Positions 30,163 to 40,274 are shown, counted from the first letter of the stretch. The stretch: 64,000 nucleotides of DNA from Roseibium sp. TrichSKD4 (GCF_000148725.1 NZ_GL476300.1:246257-310256), one strand, 5' to 3'. Made by a program: numbers and translations. Notes: a model not told the origin generated them from the sequence alone.

Positions 30163-31035
30163 ATGACCGTGCAAACACCGCTCCTTGTTTCGGGGCTAAA
30201 AGACATCGCTTCCCAATATTCTGCCGTTTTGTGCGATGTCTGGGGCGTGCTTCACAATGGTGTAACGGCCATGCCTGGAGCTCACGAAGCCCTGACTGCC
30301 TTCCGTCAGGAAACCGGTGGAAAGGTGGTTCTAATTACCAATGCACCTCGCCCGGCCCCGGAAATCCGGGTGCAGCTGGCGCGCTTTGGGGTCACCGAAA
30401 CGGCTTACGATGATATTGTCACCTCCGGAGACGTAACCCAAGAGCTGCTTTCAGCTCAGGTTGGAAAGAACCTGTTCCATATTGGCCCTCAGCGTGATTT
30501 GCCGCTTTATGACGGAATGGGCCTGACCTTTTCTGATGAAGCCAACGCAGACGTCGTGAGTTGCACGGGTCTCTTCGATGATGAAACGGAAACCCCGGAT
30601 GACTATCGCGAACGCCTCGCTGATTTGGTCAAACGTGATGTCACGATGATCTGCGCCAATCCGGACATTGTCGTTGAACGTGGTGACCGGTTGATCTGGT
30701 GCGCAGGTGCCCTTGCTCGTCTCTATGAGGATCTGGGTGGGTCTGTTGCCATTTTGGGCAAACCCCATGCACCGATTTATGAGGCTGCAAAACGCCGCCT
30801 TGAAACACTGAATGGTGCTGCAGTTGACCCCACCAAAATTCTCGCAATTGGAGACGGTCTGCCAACGGACATTCGAGGGGCGGTATCGCAGGATTTGGAT
30901 GTGTTGTTTATCACGGCCGGGATCCACGGTGCGGACTTTGGACCGCTTGAAGCGCCGCAAGAAGACCTCATCCGCCGCCGCTTGAAGGAAGAGGGCCTGA
31001 GAGCCCGCGCAGCGTTGCCTCGTCTCGTTTGGTAA
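30163..31035 (+). CDS. TIGR01459-family HAD-superfamily hydrolase
   Basis: A 290-residue class IIA HAD hydrolase of a family largely confined to alphaproteobacteria. The nucleophile motif is [11 protein letters not shown], motif [12 protein letters not shown], and the Mg-binding end [12 protein letters not shown]. The cap and overall size match NagD/pNPPase-like sugar or nucleotide phosphatases; the substrate is not known. It is divergent from mutL over 107 bp, and a clear terminator follows its stop. Confidence 0.9.
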   Translation: MTVQTPLLVSGLKDIASQYSAVLCDVWGVLHNGVTAMPGAHEALTAFRQETGGKVVLITNAPRPAPEIRVQLARFGVTETAYDDIVTSGDVTQELLSAQVGKNLFHIGPQRDLPLYDGMGLTFSDEANADVVSCTGLFDDETETPDDYRERLADLVKRDVTMICANPDIVVERGDRLIWCAGALARLYEDLGGSVAILGKPHAPIYEAAKRRLETLNGAAVDPTKILAIGDGLPTDIRGAVSQDLDVLFITAGIHGADFGPLEAPQEDLIRRRLKEEGLRARAALPRLVW

Positions 31036-31056
31036 AGAGACAATCCGAACAAACAT

Positions 31057-31085
31057 AAAAAGCCGCCTCAAACGGGCGGCTTTTT
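31057..31085. terminator. Bidirectional terminator between HAD hydrolase and cheZ
   Basis: Stem GCCGCC (31062-31067) / GGCGGC (31075-31080), extended by A/T pairs to 11 bp (AAAAAGCCGCC / GGCGGCTTTTT) with a 7-nt loop and T-runs on both strands. It separates two convergent genes. Confidence 0.88.
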
Positions 31086-31108
31086 TGAATTCTTTATTGA
31101 AGATATTT

Positions 31109-31780
31109 TTAGTCGAAGAGCTTGTCGATATCCGACTGGTCATTCATCAGATCGTCAACGTCGTTCTGGGAAACGCCTTCGCCAGCGTGTTGAGGACCAT
31201 GAAGGATCTGCTCGCGCTTGCGAACATCTTCCGCCGTTTCCTCTATTTCTGCTTCCAGCTCTTCTGGGATACGAAGGCGTTCAACAAAATTGGAAACCCG
31301 TTCATCGATAAAGTTCAAGGTTGAGACAACCTTGGAAATGCGTTGACCGGTAATGTCCTGGAAGGTGCAAGCCTCGAAAATTTCGATCATCTTGCCACTG
31401 ACGAGTTCCTGATAGGCAGCATGGTCGTCTGGATCAGCCCCCATGATCTCCTCAGCTGCTTCCATGATCGTGTTGGTGGCATCTTCCGTTGCCTCAACAA
31501 TGGCGTCCAGTTCCCGACCGGCGTCAGGAATGCGAGAAGCCGTCATATCATTGGCGCGGAGATTGGAAATTTCCTCCTTCATAGAGGTAATTTCGCGAGC
31601 GATTGCCTTGAGTTCCTCGGTAACAGCTGGCTGTACGTTGGATAGGAAATCGTGCATTGAACCAGACATAACCTCTGCCAAGTGCATGACATCAGTCAGG
31701 GAAACATCGCCCCCCCGGTTCTTGTTTTCCTCCAGGAAGGTGATGACGCGTGCTACGCTGTCTTTGGTAATCTGGGTCAC
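31109..31780 (-). CDS. cheZ: Chemotaxis protein phosphatase CheZ
   Basis: Accelerates dephosphorylation of CheY-P. The 223-residue helical protein has the catalytic motif QDITGQRISKVV (Asp and Gln of D-[LI]-TGQ) at about two-thirds of its length and a short C-terminal acidic CheY-binding tail QSDIDKLFD. The start is taken as GTG 31780 with AAGGAAAG upstream; GTG 31807 would add nine residues. It follows cheY, but a terminator-like hairpin lies between them. This pair is not accompanied by cheA, cheW or receptors in the window. Confidence 0.88.
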   Translation of the reverse strand: MTQITKDSVARVITFLEENKNRGGDVSLTDVMHLAEVMSGSMHDFLSNVQPAVTEELKAIAREITSMKEEISNLRANDMTASRIPDAGRELDAIVEATEDATNTIMEAAEEIMGADPDDHAAYQELVSGKMIEIFEACTFQDITGQRISKVVSTLNFIDERVSNFVERLRIPEELEAEIEETAEDVRKREQILHGPQHAGEGVSQNDVDDLMNDQSDIDKLFD

Positions 31781-31895
31781 AGGCAGTCTTTCCTTGCTGC
31801 TGGACACCTATACTGGGTGTCGGATCATCGGGCGGTTCATGGATACGCCACCCGATCATGCATTCGCCACGTGGTAACGGCGAACCTGGCAAAAG

Positions 31896-31916
31896 AAGCG
31901 GACGAAATGTCCGCTT
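31896..31916 (-). terminator. Terminator-like hairpin between cheY and cheZ
   Basis: An 8-bp perfect stem (AAGCGGAC / GTCCGCTT, 5-nt loop) followed, on the minus strand, by CTTTTG lies 19 bp after the cheY stop. It could give partial termination, so cheY would exceed cheZ, or a processing site in a joint transcript. Confidence 0.6.
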
Positions 31917-31934
31917 GTTCTTTACGCCCGTGTC

Positions 31935-32318
31935 TTAGGAATCGAAAACTGCTTCGATCTTGCCTTTCAATGTCTGCGCATTGAACGGTTTCACGATGTA
32001 GTTGCTCACTCCGGCCTTTTTCGCGGCGATCACGTTCTCCGTTTTGGATTCTGCGGTCACCATGATGAAAGGCGTTTTGCTCAGATCAGCGTCTGCGCGA
32101 ACCTGTTTCAGAAGCTCGTAGCCAGTCATCGGCTCCATGTTCCAGTCAGAAATGACCAGTCCATATTTACGCTGCTTCATCTTTTCCAGGGCTTCAGTGC
32201 CGTCCGCGGCATCATCGATATCCTCGAAACCGAGCTGCTTAAGCAGGTTGCGAATAATCCGAATCATCGTCTTGTAGTCATCGACCACGAGGACCGGCAT
32301 TTGAAGATCAAGGGCCAT
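31935..32318 (-). CDS. cheY: Chemotaxis response regulator CheY
   Basis: Single-domain receiver (127 residues) that, when phosphorylated, binds the flagellar switch. The acidic pocket VVDDYKTMIRIIRNLL, phosphoacceptor Asp in LVISDWNMEPMTGYELLK, switch Thr in MVTAESKTENVIAAKKAG and Lys in YIVKPFNAQTLK are all present. The ATG has GGAG upstream. Its neighbour cheZ encodes the matching phosphatase. The 241-bp gap upstream to the MaoC gene holds its promoter but no clear site. Confidence 0.93.
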   Translation of the reverse strand: MALDLQMPVLVVDDYKTMIRIIRNLLKQLGFEDIDDAADGTEALEKMKQRKYGLVISDWNMEPMTGYELLKQVRADADLSKTPFIMVTAESKTENVIAAKKAGVSNYIVKPFNAQTLKGKIEAVFDS

Positions 32319-32559
32319 CGTCTACTCCATACTGTCAAGTTGCGCGGCCCTTGGCCTCGGGCCGTGGAGACGCGTTATGACTTTAAATAAGGAGAGAGAC
32401 ACTTAACGTGTCCTCACCTCCCCACACTTTGGAGAGACTAATCCAGCCCCCTGAAAAGACCGTTAATACGAGATTTTTTTTATTCGCCCAAAGCCCAATT
32501 GCTGATGATGTTCGTGTTGCTTAGCCTTTATTCGACTAAAACAGGGGTAATTTATACCA

Positions 32560-33012
32560 ATGGCGATACTTGAATTACAGAAACTTAGCTTCGAAGACCT
32601 TGAAGTTGGGTTGCAGGAAAAGATTGTCAAGCATGTCAGCTCATCTGATGTCGTTGGTTTTGCAGAGGTTTCTGGTGATCGCAATCCGATTCATTTGTCG
32701 GAACATTTCGCCGCCCGAACCCCCTTCAAAACCCGCATAGCGCATGGACTCTACACTGCTAGTCTCATTTCAGCGGTGCTTGGAACCCGATTGCCGGGTC
32801 CTGGTGCGATTTATTTATCACAGACCCTCAATTTCAAGGCTCCTGTCAAAATTGGAGACGATGTCACCGTGCTCGTCACGGTTGAGGAATTAATGGATAA
32901 AGGTAATCGCGCCCGCCTCAGCTGTGTTTGCAGTGTAGATGAGACAGTAGTTCTGGAAGGGGAGGCTCTGGTGAAGGTGCCCAGCCGAGATGATGATCGC
33001 TCCGGGTTATAA
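32560..33012 (+). CDS. MaoC-like (R)-enoyl-CoA hydratase
   Basis: Single hot-dog-fold hydratase of 150 residues. The catalytic motif GDRNPIHLSEHFAARTPFKTRIAHGLYTASLISAVLG has the Asp-His pair of (R)-specific 2-enoyl-CoA hydratases such as PhaJ. It could feed (R)-3-hydroxyacyl-CoA into polyhydroxyalkanoate or serve other acyl-CoA pathways; no pha gene is nearby. The start is ATG 32560 with AGGGGT upstream. It stands alone between gaps on both sides. Confidence 0.87.
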   Translation: MAILELQKLSFEDLEVGLQEKIVKHVSSSDVVGFAEVSGDRNPIHLSEHFAARTPFKTRIAHGLYTASLISAVLGTRLPGPGAIYLSQTLNFKAPVKIGDDVTVLVTVEELMDKGNRARLSCVCSVDETVVLEGEALVKVPSRDDDRSGL

Positions 33013-33154
33013 AGGCAAACCGACTCACCTTTATATAGAAGAGCACTCCAGCTTGACCTTTGCACATGAAGGCGGCAGTTTCCGCAAACTGTCTCAGGCA
33101 AGTGCTCGCCACGGCGGCACCTGACTGTTTCCTGTCATTTGCAAGGTCTATTGA

Positions 33155-34153
33155 ATGCCGTCTTCCCGTGTGACTGATTTTTTTCGCATCACCTCTCTCG
33201 ACGAGATGCCAGATGCATTAAAAGGTGGTGTCGTCGCAATCGGAAATTTTGACGGCGTTCACCGTGGCCACCAAGCTGTCTTGAATACAGCCCTTGAAAC
33301 CGGGCGTAATCAAGACATCCCGGTTTATGCGATGAGCTTTGAGCCGCATCCCCGCAGCTTTTTCAATCCCAGCAATCCGGTGTTCCGCCTCACCCCATCT
33401 GTTCAAAAAGCAGCGGTGATGAAAGCCTGTGGCCTCGACGGGATCGTCGAGTTGCCATTTACAAAGGACTTTGCCTCCATCGAGGCTGAGCAGTTTGTAA
33501 AAAACATTCTTTTGGACAAGCTGGCCATTCACCATGCGGTGACAGGGTTCGACTTTCATTTTGGCAAAGCGCGCGCAGGAACTCCGGACTACCTGAGGAA
33601 CGCCGGAGCGGAGCACCAATTCGGTGTGACCATTGTCGAACAAGAAACCGACGAAGGTGCCAACGACATTTCGTCCTCAAGAATCCGCGCCTGTCTGGAA
33701 GAGGGTGACATCACCCTTGCCAATGGCCTTTTGGGTTATCGCTGGTTCTTTGAAGCCGAAGTGCGGCACGGAGACAAACGCGGTCGGGATCTCGGCTACC
33801 CAACTGCCAACCTCCAGATGGCTGAAAACTGCCCCCTGAAACACGGCGTTTATACAGTAAGGGTCACCACACCAGATGGTTTCGTGTTTGGCGGTGTCGC
33901 TAGTTATGGGCGACGCCCGATGTTCGATCATGGCGCGCCCATGTTTGAAGTCTTCCTGTTTGACTTCACTGGCGATCTCTATGGTCAGACATTGCGGGTG
34001 AATGTCATTTCCTATTTGCGCGGCGAAGAGACCTTTGACAGCGTAGACGCCCTCATCGCGCAAATGGACCGCGACAGTAACGAGGCAAAAACAGTCCTTG
34101 GATCGCTCCAGCCGCTTTCCGAACTTGATCTGGCACTTTTCCCGCCGAACTGA
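33155..34153 (+). CDS. ribF: Bifunctional riboflavin kinase / FAD synthetase
   Basis: Makes FMN and then FAD. The 332-residue protein has the nucleotidyltransferase half (VAIGNFDGVHRGHQAVL with the GxFDGxHxGH motif, ISSSRIRACLEEGDI) and the riboflavin kinase half (GDKRGRDLGYPTANL, GVYTVRVTT, EVFLFDFTGDLYGQTLRV). Length and both active sites are complete. A DMT transporter gene follows after 11 bp and is likely co-transcribed. No FMN riboswitch was recognised in the 142 bp upstream. Confidence 0.96.
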   Translation: MPSSRVTDFFRITSLDEMPDALKGGVVAIGNFDGVHRGHQAVLNTALETGRNQDIPVYAMSFEPHPRSFFNPSNPVFRLTPSVQKAAVMKACGLDGIVELPFTKDFASIEAEQFVKNILLDKLAIHHAVTGFDFHFGKARAGTPDYLRNAGAEHQFGVTIVEQETDEGANDISSSRIRACLEEGDITLANGLLGYRWFFEAEVRHGDKRGRDLGYPTANLQMAENCPLKHGVYTVRVTTPDGFVFGGVASYGRRPMFDHGAPMFEVFLFDFTGDLYGQTLRVNVISYLRGEETFDSVDALIAQMDRDSNEAKTVLGSLQPLSELDLALFPPN

Positions 34154-34164
34154 AAGTCAAGAAA

Positions 34165-35070
34165 ATGACATCGGGCCCTATCGAGCAAAATAACCTTGCT
34201 GCCATCGGCCTGATGTCCAGTGCGATGCTAATTGTCCCGCTAATGGACATCATCGCAAAGTATCTTTCTGCCTCTCTCCCTCCCCTTGAAATCACGTTCG
34301 CGCGCTTCTTTGCGCAATTGATTCTGGCGGGTCTAGCTGCACTTGTTCTCGGACATCGCAGCAAATTGCTGGGCAACAGGCCAGTTGTGAACCTTTTGCG
34401 CGGCGCTATTCTGTCCCTCGCCGTCCTGTTCTTCTTTACGGCTGTCAAATACATGTCGGTCGCTACCGCCATATCGATTTTTTTCGTTGAACCGATGATC
34501 CTGACGGTTCTGGCCGTCATCTTCTTGAAAGAAAAAATCGGCATTCGGCGGATCGGCGCGATCATTGTTGGCTTGACTGGTGCCTTGATCATTTTGCGCC
34601 CAAGCCTTGCAGAGACCGGTCTCGTCAGTCTGCTTCCATTGGCAACGGCAACACTTTTCGCCATTTACCTGCTCATGAACAGGTTTTATGCAAGCGCTGA
34701 CGGGTTGGTGCCCATCCAGTTCAGTGCAGGTCTTGCGGGTTCCGTCATACTCGGATTTGCGTTGGTAACAACGACCGCCCTCGATGTGCCGGAGGCCACT
34801 TTCATCATGCCGGAGAGCTGGCAGTTTGGATTGATCGCGCTGATGGGCGTCTTTTCCTACCTCGGGCACGGACTTGTTGTCTTGGCGTTCCAACGCGGCG
34901 AAGCGGGATTGCTTGCGCCTCTCCAATATCTTGAAATTGTTGGCGCAACCTTGTTCGGATATCTCGTTTTTGCCGACTTTCCGGACGGTCCGACTTGGAT
35001 TGGTATTGGCTTGATCGTTTTTGGCGGCCTTTACATCGCTCAGCGCGAGCGCGCGCAAAGCACCTCATGA
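34165..35070 (+). CDS. DMT-superfamily transporter (EamA)
   Basis: Inner-membrane permease with ten predicted membrane segments and two EamA repeats. The first repeat includes LRGAILSLAVLFFFTAVKYMSVATAISIFFVEPMILTVLAVIFLKEKIG, the second YLGHGLVVLAFQRGEAGLLAPLQYLEIVGATLFGYLVF. The protein has 301 residues, normal for the family. The substrate is unknown. It follows ribF closely, which might hint at a flavin link, but such adjacency is weak evidence. Confidence 0.9.
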   Translation: MTSGPIEQNNLAAIGLMSSAMLIVPLMDIIAKYLSASLPPLEITFARFFAQLILAGLAALVLGHRSKLLGNRPVVNLLRGAILSLAVLFFFTAVKYMSVATAISIFFVEPMILTVLAVIFLKEKIGIRRIGAIIVGLTGALIILRPSLAETGLVSLLPLATATLFAIYLLMNRFYASADGLVPIQFSAGLAGSVILGFALVTTTALDVPEATFIMPESWQFGLIALMGVFSYLGHGLVVLAFQRGEAGLLAPLQYLEIVGATLFGYLVFADFPDGPTWIGIGLIVFGGLYIAQRERAQSTS

Positions 35071-35111
35071 CCCTTCAGCAGTTTGGAAGCGCCTCAAGCT
35101 GAAAAGGCTAA

Positions 35112-35393
35112 TCAACCCGCGGCCTTGTGTGATCTCGACACAAGGGTTCTCTGGACACCAAGATAAGCAATCCCTGCCGCAGCGAAGGGCCCGAGCGGTA
35201 GTCCCGCCCACATTGCAGCTCCACTGCTGGTGGCCGTCAGGATCACACAAATTGCCATGATCGACTTTTCATAGGGCCGAGCACTTTGTTGGCTTACCTC
35301 AGCCACCCAAAATGCCAGCGGCACCGCCAGAATCGTCAAATCATAAGACAGCGCGAACGGCGTCGCGAGGATACTGAAAGGGACCAGCACCAT
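35112..35393 (-). CDS. C-terminal part of a split GT87-type membrane glycosyltransferase
   Basis: A 93-residue frame with three hydrophobic segments starting VPFSILATPFALSYDLTILAVPLAFW. This matches the LLATPyxxdYDLxxLa region that normally continues the last third of GT87/DUF2029 polyprenol-phosphate mannosyltransferase-like proteins. Its ATG overlaps the stop of the preceding frame as TAATG. Either the gene was split by loss of one base, or the two parts are made by termination-reinitiation. It should be read together with 35393-36331. Confidence 0.6.
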   Translation of the reverse strand: MVLVPFSILATPFALSYDLTILAVPLAFWVAEVSQQSARPYEKSIMAICVILTATSSGAAMWAGLPLGPFAAAGIAYLGVQRTLVSRSHKAAG

Positions 35394-36331
35394 TATTTGG
35401 AGGCCATCGAAGCCGGGCCTCGCCAGGCTTTATAAACCAGAACCGCAGCCACAATGGTGATCATGCCCTGAATTATCTGGGTCGGACCATGCCCCAAGCC
35501 CAGTGTACGGAGGCCAGCATAGACCGAGACCATTTTCTCCCATCCCACCAATCCTTCTTGAAGGGTTTGCCCGGCAATCGGAATTTGTGCGATGAAGGCG
35601 AGCCACGTTTCCTGCCCAAAGACAAGATAAGACATTCCGGCAAATAGAAGAGTGGTCGCAGCAGCGGTGAAGATGGTGACCCATTGCCGATCAGCCAACA
35701 GAGCAAGCGGAAGCAGGATGCCAAGCTGTGGCTTCACCGTCATCAATCCGATCAGGACACCCGCCAGAACTGGACGATCCTGCTTCAGACACACCATCGC
35801 AAATCCGAGCAGTGTTGCCAGAAAAAGCGCGTTTTGACCGTGGAAGACACAGATCATCGCCGGAGGAAACGCACACAGCATCAGTGCAGCGAAACCATTT
35901 CCGGTTATTGTTCGCGTCATTGCCCAATAGGCGAGTAAACTCAACGCATTGAAGGCGATGAAGCTGAATGCAAACCCTGCAAGACCAAATGGCAGGACTG
36001 CGAGCAGGAATGTTGGTGGATAAAAGAACGAAAAGAACTTGTCCGTTCCAGTCAGTTCAAATTGGAGTTTTTGGAACTCACCGGTCAGATAAGGAAGTTC
36101 AGGGCGACCCGCGTTCGCCTCCCCTGCAGCGGCCCAAAAACTCAAATAATCCGTGAGCAGCGGCTTTCCGTCTCCGGGATTAAAGTTGTTGGGTACTGTG
36201 AACAGCAGAACAACAACCAACGCACTCGCTGCCAGATAAAAAAGGCTCGCAAACCGGATATGGCGCGCCAGTAGCCAATCCCCGGTTTTCAGGTGTTGGG
36301 AAAAGCGCTGCGGAAAATCAGTCGAAGTCAT
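35393..36331 (-). CDS. N-terminal part of a split GT87-type membrane glycosyltransferase (DUF2029)
   Basis: A 312-residue integral membrane protein with about eight to nine hydrophobic segments. The GT87-like catalytic loop is TDYLSFWAAAGEANAGRPELPY, followed by FSFFYPPTFLLAVLPFG, and later VFHGQNALFLATLLG and KPQLGILLPLALL. Family members usually transfer mannose from polyprenol-phosphate in the periplasm and run about 400-430 residues, so this frame lacks the last third, found in the next frame. The start is ATG 36331; ten further codons upstream are possible. The frame ends AAATAATG. Confidence 0.75.
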   Translation of the reverse strand: MTSTDFPQRFSQHLKTGDWLLARHIRFASLFYLAASALVVVLLFTVPNNFNPGDGKPLLTDYLSFWAAAGEANAGRPELPYLTGEFQKLQFELTGTDKFFSFFYPPTFLLAVLPFGLAGFAFSFIAFNALSLLAYWAMTRTITGNGFAALMLCAFPPAMICVFHGQNALFLATLLGFAMVCLKQDRPVLAGVLIGLMTVKPQLGILLPLALLADRQWVTIFTAAATTLLFAGMSYLVFGQETWLAFIAQIPIAGQTLQEGLVGWEKMVSVYAGLRTLGLGHGPTQIIQGMITIVAAVLVYKAWRGPASMASK

Positions 36332-36775
36332 GGATATTGGTAACCTAGCAAATTTTACCAAGTGTCCTAACCGAATGTCCTTACGAAAGGGTCAAGAGGG
36401 ATCATTACCACGATAGCTTCAATACGGCTCGCGCAGCATCACACTCAAAGGAACAACTCACTCAAGGCTTGTCACTCTGCCCCGTAATCTATGCGAATGA
36501 TCGCTAATGATCTGATAGATATTGCTGAACGTAAGGGCTTTATTCCAACGCCCGACACTGCTAGTAAACGCGCCATGGATCGCTTCGTTACACAACACCA
36601 CCTGCACATTATTGCAGGGTTACGAATTACCGGCCCGGCCGTCGGCTAAGGCGCTGCAATGCGCGCCGCCGAAGGACCGGGACCCTTTCTGATGCCAGAT
36701 GGGCGATAAGCCTGTCCTCTCCTAATTGATGATGGCGCGACGATCCGCGCCTTGCCTCTACGGATCCGTAAAGCG
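36332..36775. other. Intergenic region upstream of ileS
   Basis: These 444 bp separate the divergent GT87 fragment and ileS. An open frame of 52 codons (36491-36649, MRMIANDLIDIAERKGF...) lies here but has no ribosome site and no recognised homologue; it is left uncalled. GC-rich palindromic patches between 36630 and 36680 might form leader structure for ileS. No T-box-like element was seen. Confidence 0.4.
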
Positions 36776-39736
36776 ATGACCGATACGACTACCCGCGATT
36801 ACTCAGAAACCCTGAACCTGCCGAAAACCGATTTCCCGATGCGTGCCGGGCTTCCCAAGAAAGAGCCGGAGATCATCAAAAAGTGGCAGGAGATGAACCT
36901 TTACAAAAAGCTGCGAGAACAGTCGGCTGGCAAGGACAAGTTCCTGCTGCATGATGGTCCTCCCTATGCCAACGGCAACATCCATATCGGCCATGCACTC
37001 AACAAGACGCTGAAAGACATGGTCACCCGCTCCATGCAGATGCTGGGGTATGACAGCAACTATGTTCCGGGTTGGGACTGCCACGGCCTACCAATTGAGT
37101 GGAAAATCGAAGAACAATACCGCTCCAAGGGCAAGAACAAGGACGAAGTGCCAATCAACGAGTTCCGGCAAGAATGCCGCGACTTCGCGGAGCACTGGAT
37201 CAATGTTCAGCGCGAGGAATTCAAACGCCTTGGCATTGAGGGTGACTGGGACAACCCGTATCTGACCATGCGCTTTGAAAGCGAGGCGATCATCGCCAAT
37301 GAGCTGATGAAGTTCGCCATGTCCGGCCAGCTGTATCGCGGCTCCAAGCCGGTCATGTGGTCGGTCGTTGAAAAGACCGCTTTGGCAGAAGCAGAAATCG
37401 AATACCACGACTATCAGTCCGATCAGATCTGGGTGAAATTCCCGATCGTGGAGGCGGGTGGAACGGACGAAGCTGCAACTGAACAGCTGCTTGATGCGTC
37501 TGTCGTCATCTGGACGACCACACCTTGGACGATCCCGGGCAATCGTGCGGTCTGTTTCTCGTCAAAGATCAACTATGGTCTTTACGAAGTGACCCAAGAC
37601 GGTCTGCCGGACGACAACTGGGTGCAGAAGGGCGACTTGCTGGTTTTGGCCGATGCTCTGGCTGCAGATGTCTTCAAGCACGCCCGGATCGAGGAGTTCA
37701 GGAAAGTGCGGGCCGTTGAGGCTAACGAGCTTGCGACCGCCACACTCGCGCACCCTTATCGGGACCTTGACCTTGGCGGTTATCAGTATGACGTGCCGGT
37801 TCTTGATGGCGACCACGTGACGGATGATGCCGGTACGGGCTTTGTTCACACCGCTCCAAGCCACGGCGCAGATGACTTTGAAATCTGGATGTCGAGTACC
37901 CAGCACCTTCAGGACCGCGGGATCGATACAGCCATCCCTTTCACAGTCGCTGATGATGGTTTCTACACCAAGGACGCGCCGGGTCTGGAAGGCAATCAGG
38001 TCATCACGCACAAAGGTGAAAAAGGCAAAGCGAACAAGTCCAATATCGAATACCTGAAGCAGTCAGGCAATTTGATCGGCCTTGGCCGCTTGAAGCACCA
38101 ATATCCGCATTCCTGGCGTTCCAAGAAGCCAATCATCTTCCGCAACACGCCCCAATGGTTTGTCTATATGGACCGCGACCTGAAGGGTGAAGGCGATACT
38201 CTGCGGGCCCGCGCTCTGAACGCGATTGACGAGACACGCTTTGTTCCAACAGGCGGACAAAAGCGCCTGCGCTCAATGATCGAAAACCGGCCGGATTGGG
38301 TTCTCTCCCGCCAACGCGCCTGGGGCGTGCCGATCAGCGTGTTTGTGGATCCTGATACTGGTGAAGTTCTGAGGGACGAAGCCGTCAACAAGCGCATCTA
38401 TGATGCTTTCGTTGCCGAGGGTGCAGACGCCTGGTTTGCGGAGGGCGCAAAAGAACGCTTCCTCGGGTCTGACCATGATCATGCCAAGTGGCACATGGTC
38501 ATGGACATTCTGGATGTCTGGTTCGATTCCGGCTCAACACATGCGTTCTGCATGGAGCAACGCGAAGACCTCAACCCGAACCGCAAGGGCCTCGGCGGTA
38601 AGGACTATGTCCTCTATCTTGAAGGCTCCGACCAGCACCGGGGTTGGTTCCACTCATCCCTTCTGGAAAGCTGTGGCACCCGCGGTCATGCACCCTATGA
38701 CGCAGTTCTGACCCATGGCTTCACGATGGCAGAAGACGGGCGCAAAATGTCGAAGTCGCTCGGCAATCAAGTGTTCCCGCAGGACATCATCAAGCAGTAT
38801 GGGGCGGACATCCTCCGCTTGTGGGTCGCTTCTACGGATTCTTGGGAAGATCAGCGACTGGGTCAGGAAATCATCAAGACCAATGTCGACAGCTATCGCA
38901 AGCTGCGCAACACCCTGCGCTGGATGCTCGGGTCTCTGGCCCATGCGACTGGTGAAGAGGTTGCCTTTGACGACATGCCAGAGCTTGAACGCTTGATGCT
39001 GCACCGCTTGTCCGAGCTGGACCAGATGGTTCGACAGGGCTATCAGGATTTCGACTATAAAAAGGTATTCCACCAGCTCTTTACGTTCATGACGGTTGAG
39101 TTGTCCGCCTTCTATTTCGACGTCCGAAAGGACGCGCTTTATTGCGACCCGGCCTCATCGGTCCGGCGCAAGGCATCGCTGTTTGTCATCGACAAGCTGT
39201 TTAACTGCCTCGTCACGTGGCTCGCCCCGATGCTGCCGTTCACGATGGAAGAAAGCTGGTGGGAAAGAAATGGCGGACAAAGCTCCGTTCATATGCAGCT
39301 GTTCCCGGACGTACCAGCAAACTGGCGTGATGAGCAACTTGCCGCCAAATGGACCAAGATCAAAACGGTTCGCCGTGTGATCACCGGTGCTTTGGAGATT
39401 GAACGTCGGGAAAAACGAATCGGTTCGTCTTTAGAAGCCCATCCGATTGTTCACGTGACGGATGCAGAGCTGATGGCGGCACTGGACGGACAGGACATGG
39501 CAGATATCGCCATCACCAGCCAGCTGACGCTGTCTTCCGATGAAGCGCCGGCTGACGCGTTTACGCTGGATGATACTGGCGGCGTTGCCGTTGTTCCGGG
39601 TCTGGCTGAGGGACAAAAATGTGCTCGTTCCTGGAAAATCCTTCCAGAGGTCGGATCTGACGCAGACTATCCGGAGGTCACGCTTCGGGATGCAAATGCC
39701 TTGCGTGAATGGGACGCAGGCCATAAGGCGGATTGA
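36776..39736 (+). CDS. ileS: Isoleucyl-tRNA synthetase
   Basis: Class I aminoacyl-tRNA synthetase of 986 residues. The HIGH signature appears as [15 protein letters not shown], the editing domain includes [16 protein letters not shown] and [18 protein letters not shown], the WDWCHGLPIE-type motif reads [15 protein letters not shown], and KMSKS is in [11 protein letters not shown] (about residue 657). It lacks the C-terminal zinc finger of E. coli IleS, as is usual in alphaproteobacteria. ATG 36776 is chosen over an upstream GTG/ATG lead. lspA starts 7 bp after its stop. Confidence 0.97.
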   Translation: MTDTTTRDYSETLNLPKTDFPMRAGLPKKEPEIIKKWQEMNLYKKLREQSAGKDKFLLHDGPPYANGNIHIGHALNKTLKDMVTRSMQMLGYDSNYVPGWDCHGLPIEWKIEEQYRSKGKNKDEVPINEFRQECRDFAEHWINVQREEFKRLGIEGDWDNPYLTMRFESEAIIANELMKFAMSGQLYRGSKPVMWSVVEKTALAEAEIEYHDYQSDQIWVKFPIVEAGGTDEAATEQLLDASVVIWTTTPWTIPGNRAVCFSSKINYGLYEVTQDGLPDDNWVQKGDLLVLADALAADVFKHARIEEFRKVRAVEANELATATLAHPYRDLDLGGYQYDVPVLDGDHVTDDAGTGFVHTAPSHGADDFEIWMSSTQHLQDRGIDTAIPFTVADDGFYTKDAPGLEGNQVITHKGEKGKANKSNIEYLKQSGNLIGLGRLKHQYPHSWRSKKPIIFRNTPQWFVYMDRDLKGEGDTLRARALNAIDETRFVPTGGQKRLRSMIENRPDWVLSRQRAWGVPISVFVDPDTGEVLRDEAVNKRIYDAFVAEGADAWFAEGAKERFLGSDHDHAKWHMVMDILDVWFDSGSTHAFCMEQREDLNPNRKGLGGKDYVLYLEGSDQHRGWFHSSLLESCGTRGHAPYDAVLTHGFTMAEDGRKMSKSLGNQVFPQDIIKQYGADILRLWVASTDSWEDQRLGQEIIKTNVDSYRKLRNTLRWMLGSLAHATGEEVAFDDMPELERLMLHRLSELDQMVRQGYQDFDYKKVFHQLFTFMTVELSAFYFDVRKDALYCDPASSVRRKASLFVIDKLFNCLVTWLAPMLPFTMEESWWERNGGQSSVHMQLFPDVPANWRDEQLAAKWTKIKTVRRVITGALEIERREKRIGSSLEAHPIVHVTDAELMAALDGQDMADIAITSQLTLSSDEAPADAFTLDDTGGVAVVPGLAEGQKCARSWKILPEVGSDADYPEVTLRDANALREWDAGHKAD

Positions 39737-39743
39737 CCTGCTG

Positions 39744-40274
39744 ATGCGCACCAATGATACGCACACCCCGACACCGAATTCTGTGGTATGGGGGCCGCTC
39801 AGCGGATTTGTGCTGACAGTAGCCCTGATCGGTCTTGTGATTGATCAGGGGGCCAAACTCTGGCTGCTTTATTCCGTTGATCTCGGCAGCACCGGTCCTT
39901 ACCGGTTGTTGCCGGTTCTGGATATCGTATTGGTATGGAACAGGGGCATCTCCTACGGGCTGTTCCAGCAATATAGCGATTTGGGCCGTTGGCTTCTGGC
40001 AGGATTAACGGTTGTTGCGACAATTGCGCTTTGGATCTGGTCTGTCAGGACGCTCGACAAGTTTGTCGCACTGGCGTTGGCATTGATCATCGGCGGGGCG
40101 CTTGGGAACGGCTTTGATCGCATCTACCATGGAGCTGTCGTGGATTTTATCCATTTCCACGTGGGAACGTTCTCCTGGTATGTCTTCAACTTGGCGGATG
40201 TCTGGATTGTGGCAGGTGTCATCGGACTTTTGTTCGATAGCTTCTTCAGAAGTCCCAATTCCGCCGCAAAATAG
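39744..40274 (+). CDS. lspA: Lipoprotein signal peptidase II
   Basis: Cleaves the signal peptide of diacylglyceryl-modified prolipoproteins in the inner membrane. The 176-residue protein has four membrane segments and the two catalytic Asp residues in GNGFDRIYHG (D125) and FNLADVWI (D152), with the conserved NRGISYGLF. It follows ileS in the common ileS-lspA order. The start is ATG 39744 with AGGCGGA upstream. A lipoprotein gene follows 77 bp on, a fitting client. Confidence 0.96.
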   Translation: MRTNDTHTPTPNSVVWGPLSGFVLTVALIGLVIDQGAKLWLLYSVDLGSTGPYRLLPVLDIVLVWNRGISYGLFQQYSDLGRWLLAGLTVVATIALWIWSVRTLDKFVALALALIIGGALGNGFDRIYHGAVVDFIHFHVGTFSWYVFNLADVWIVAGVIGLLFDSFFRSPNSAAK

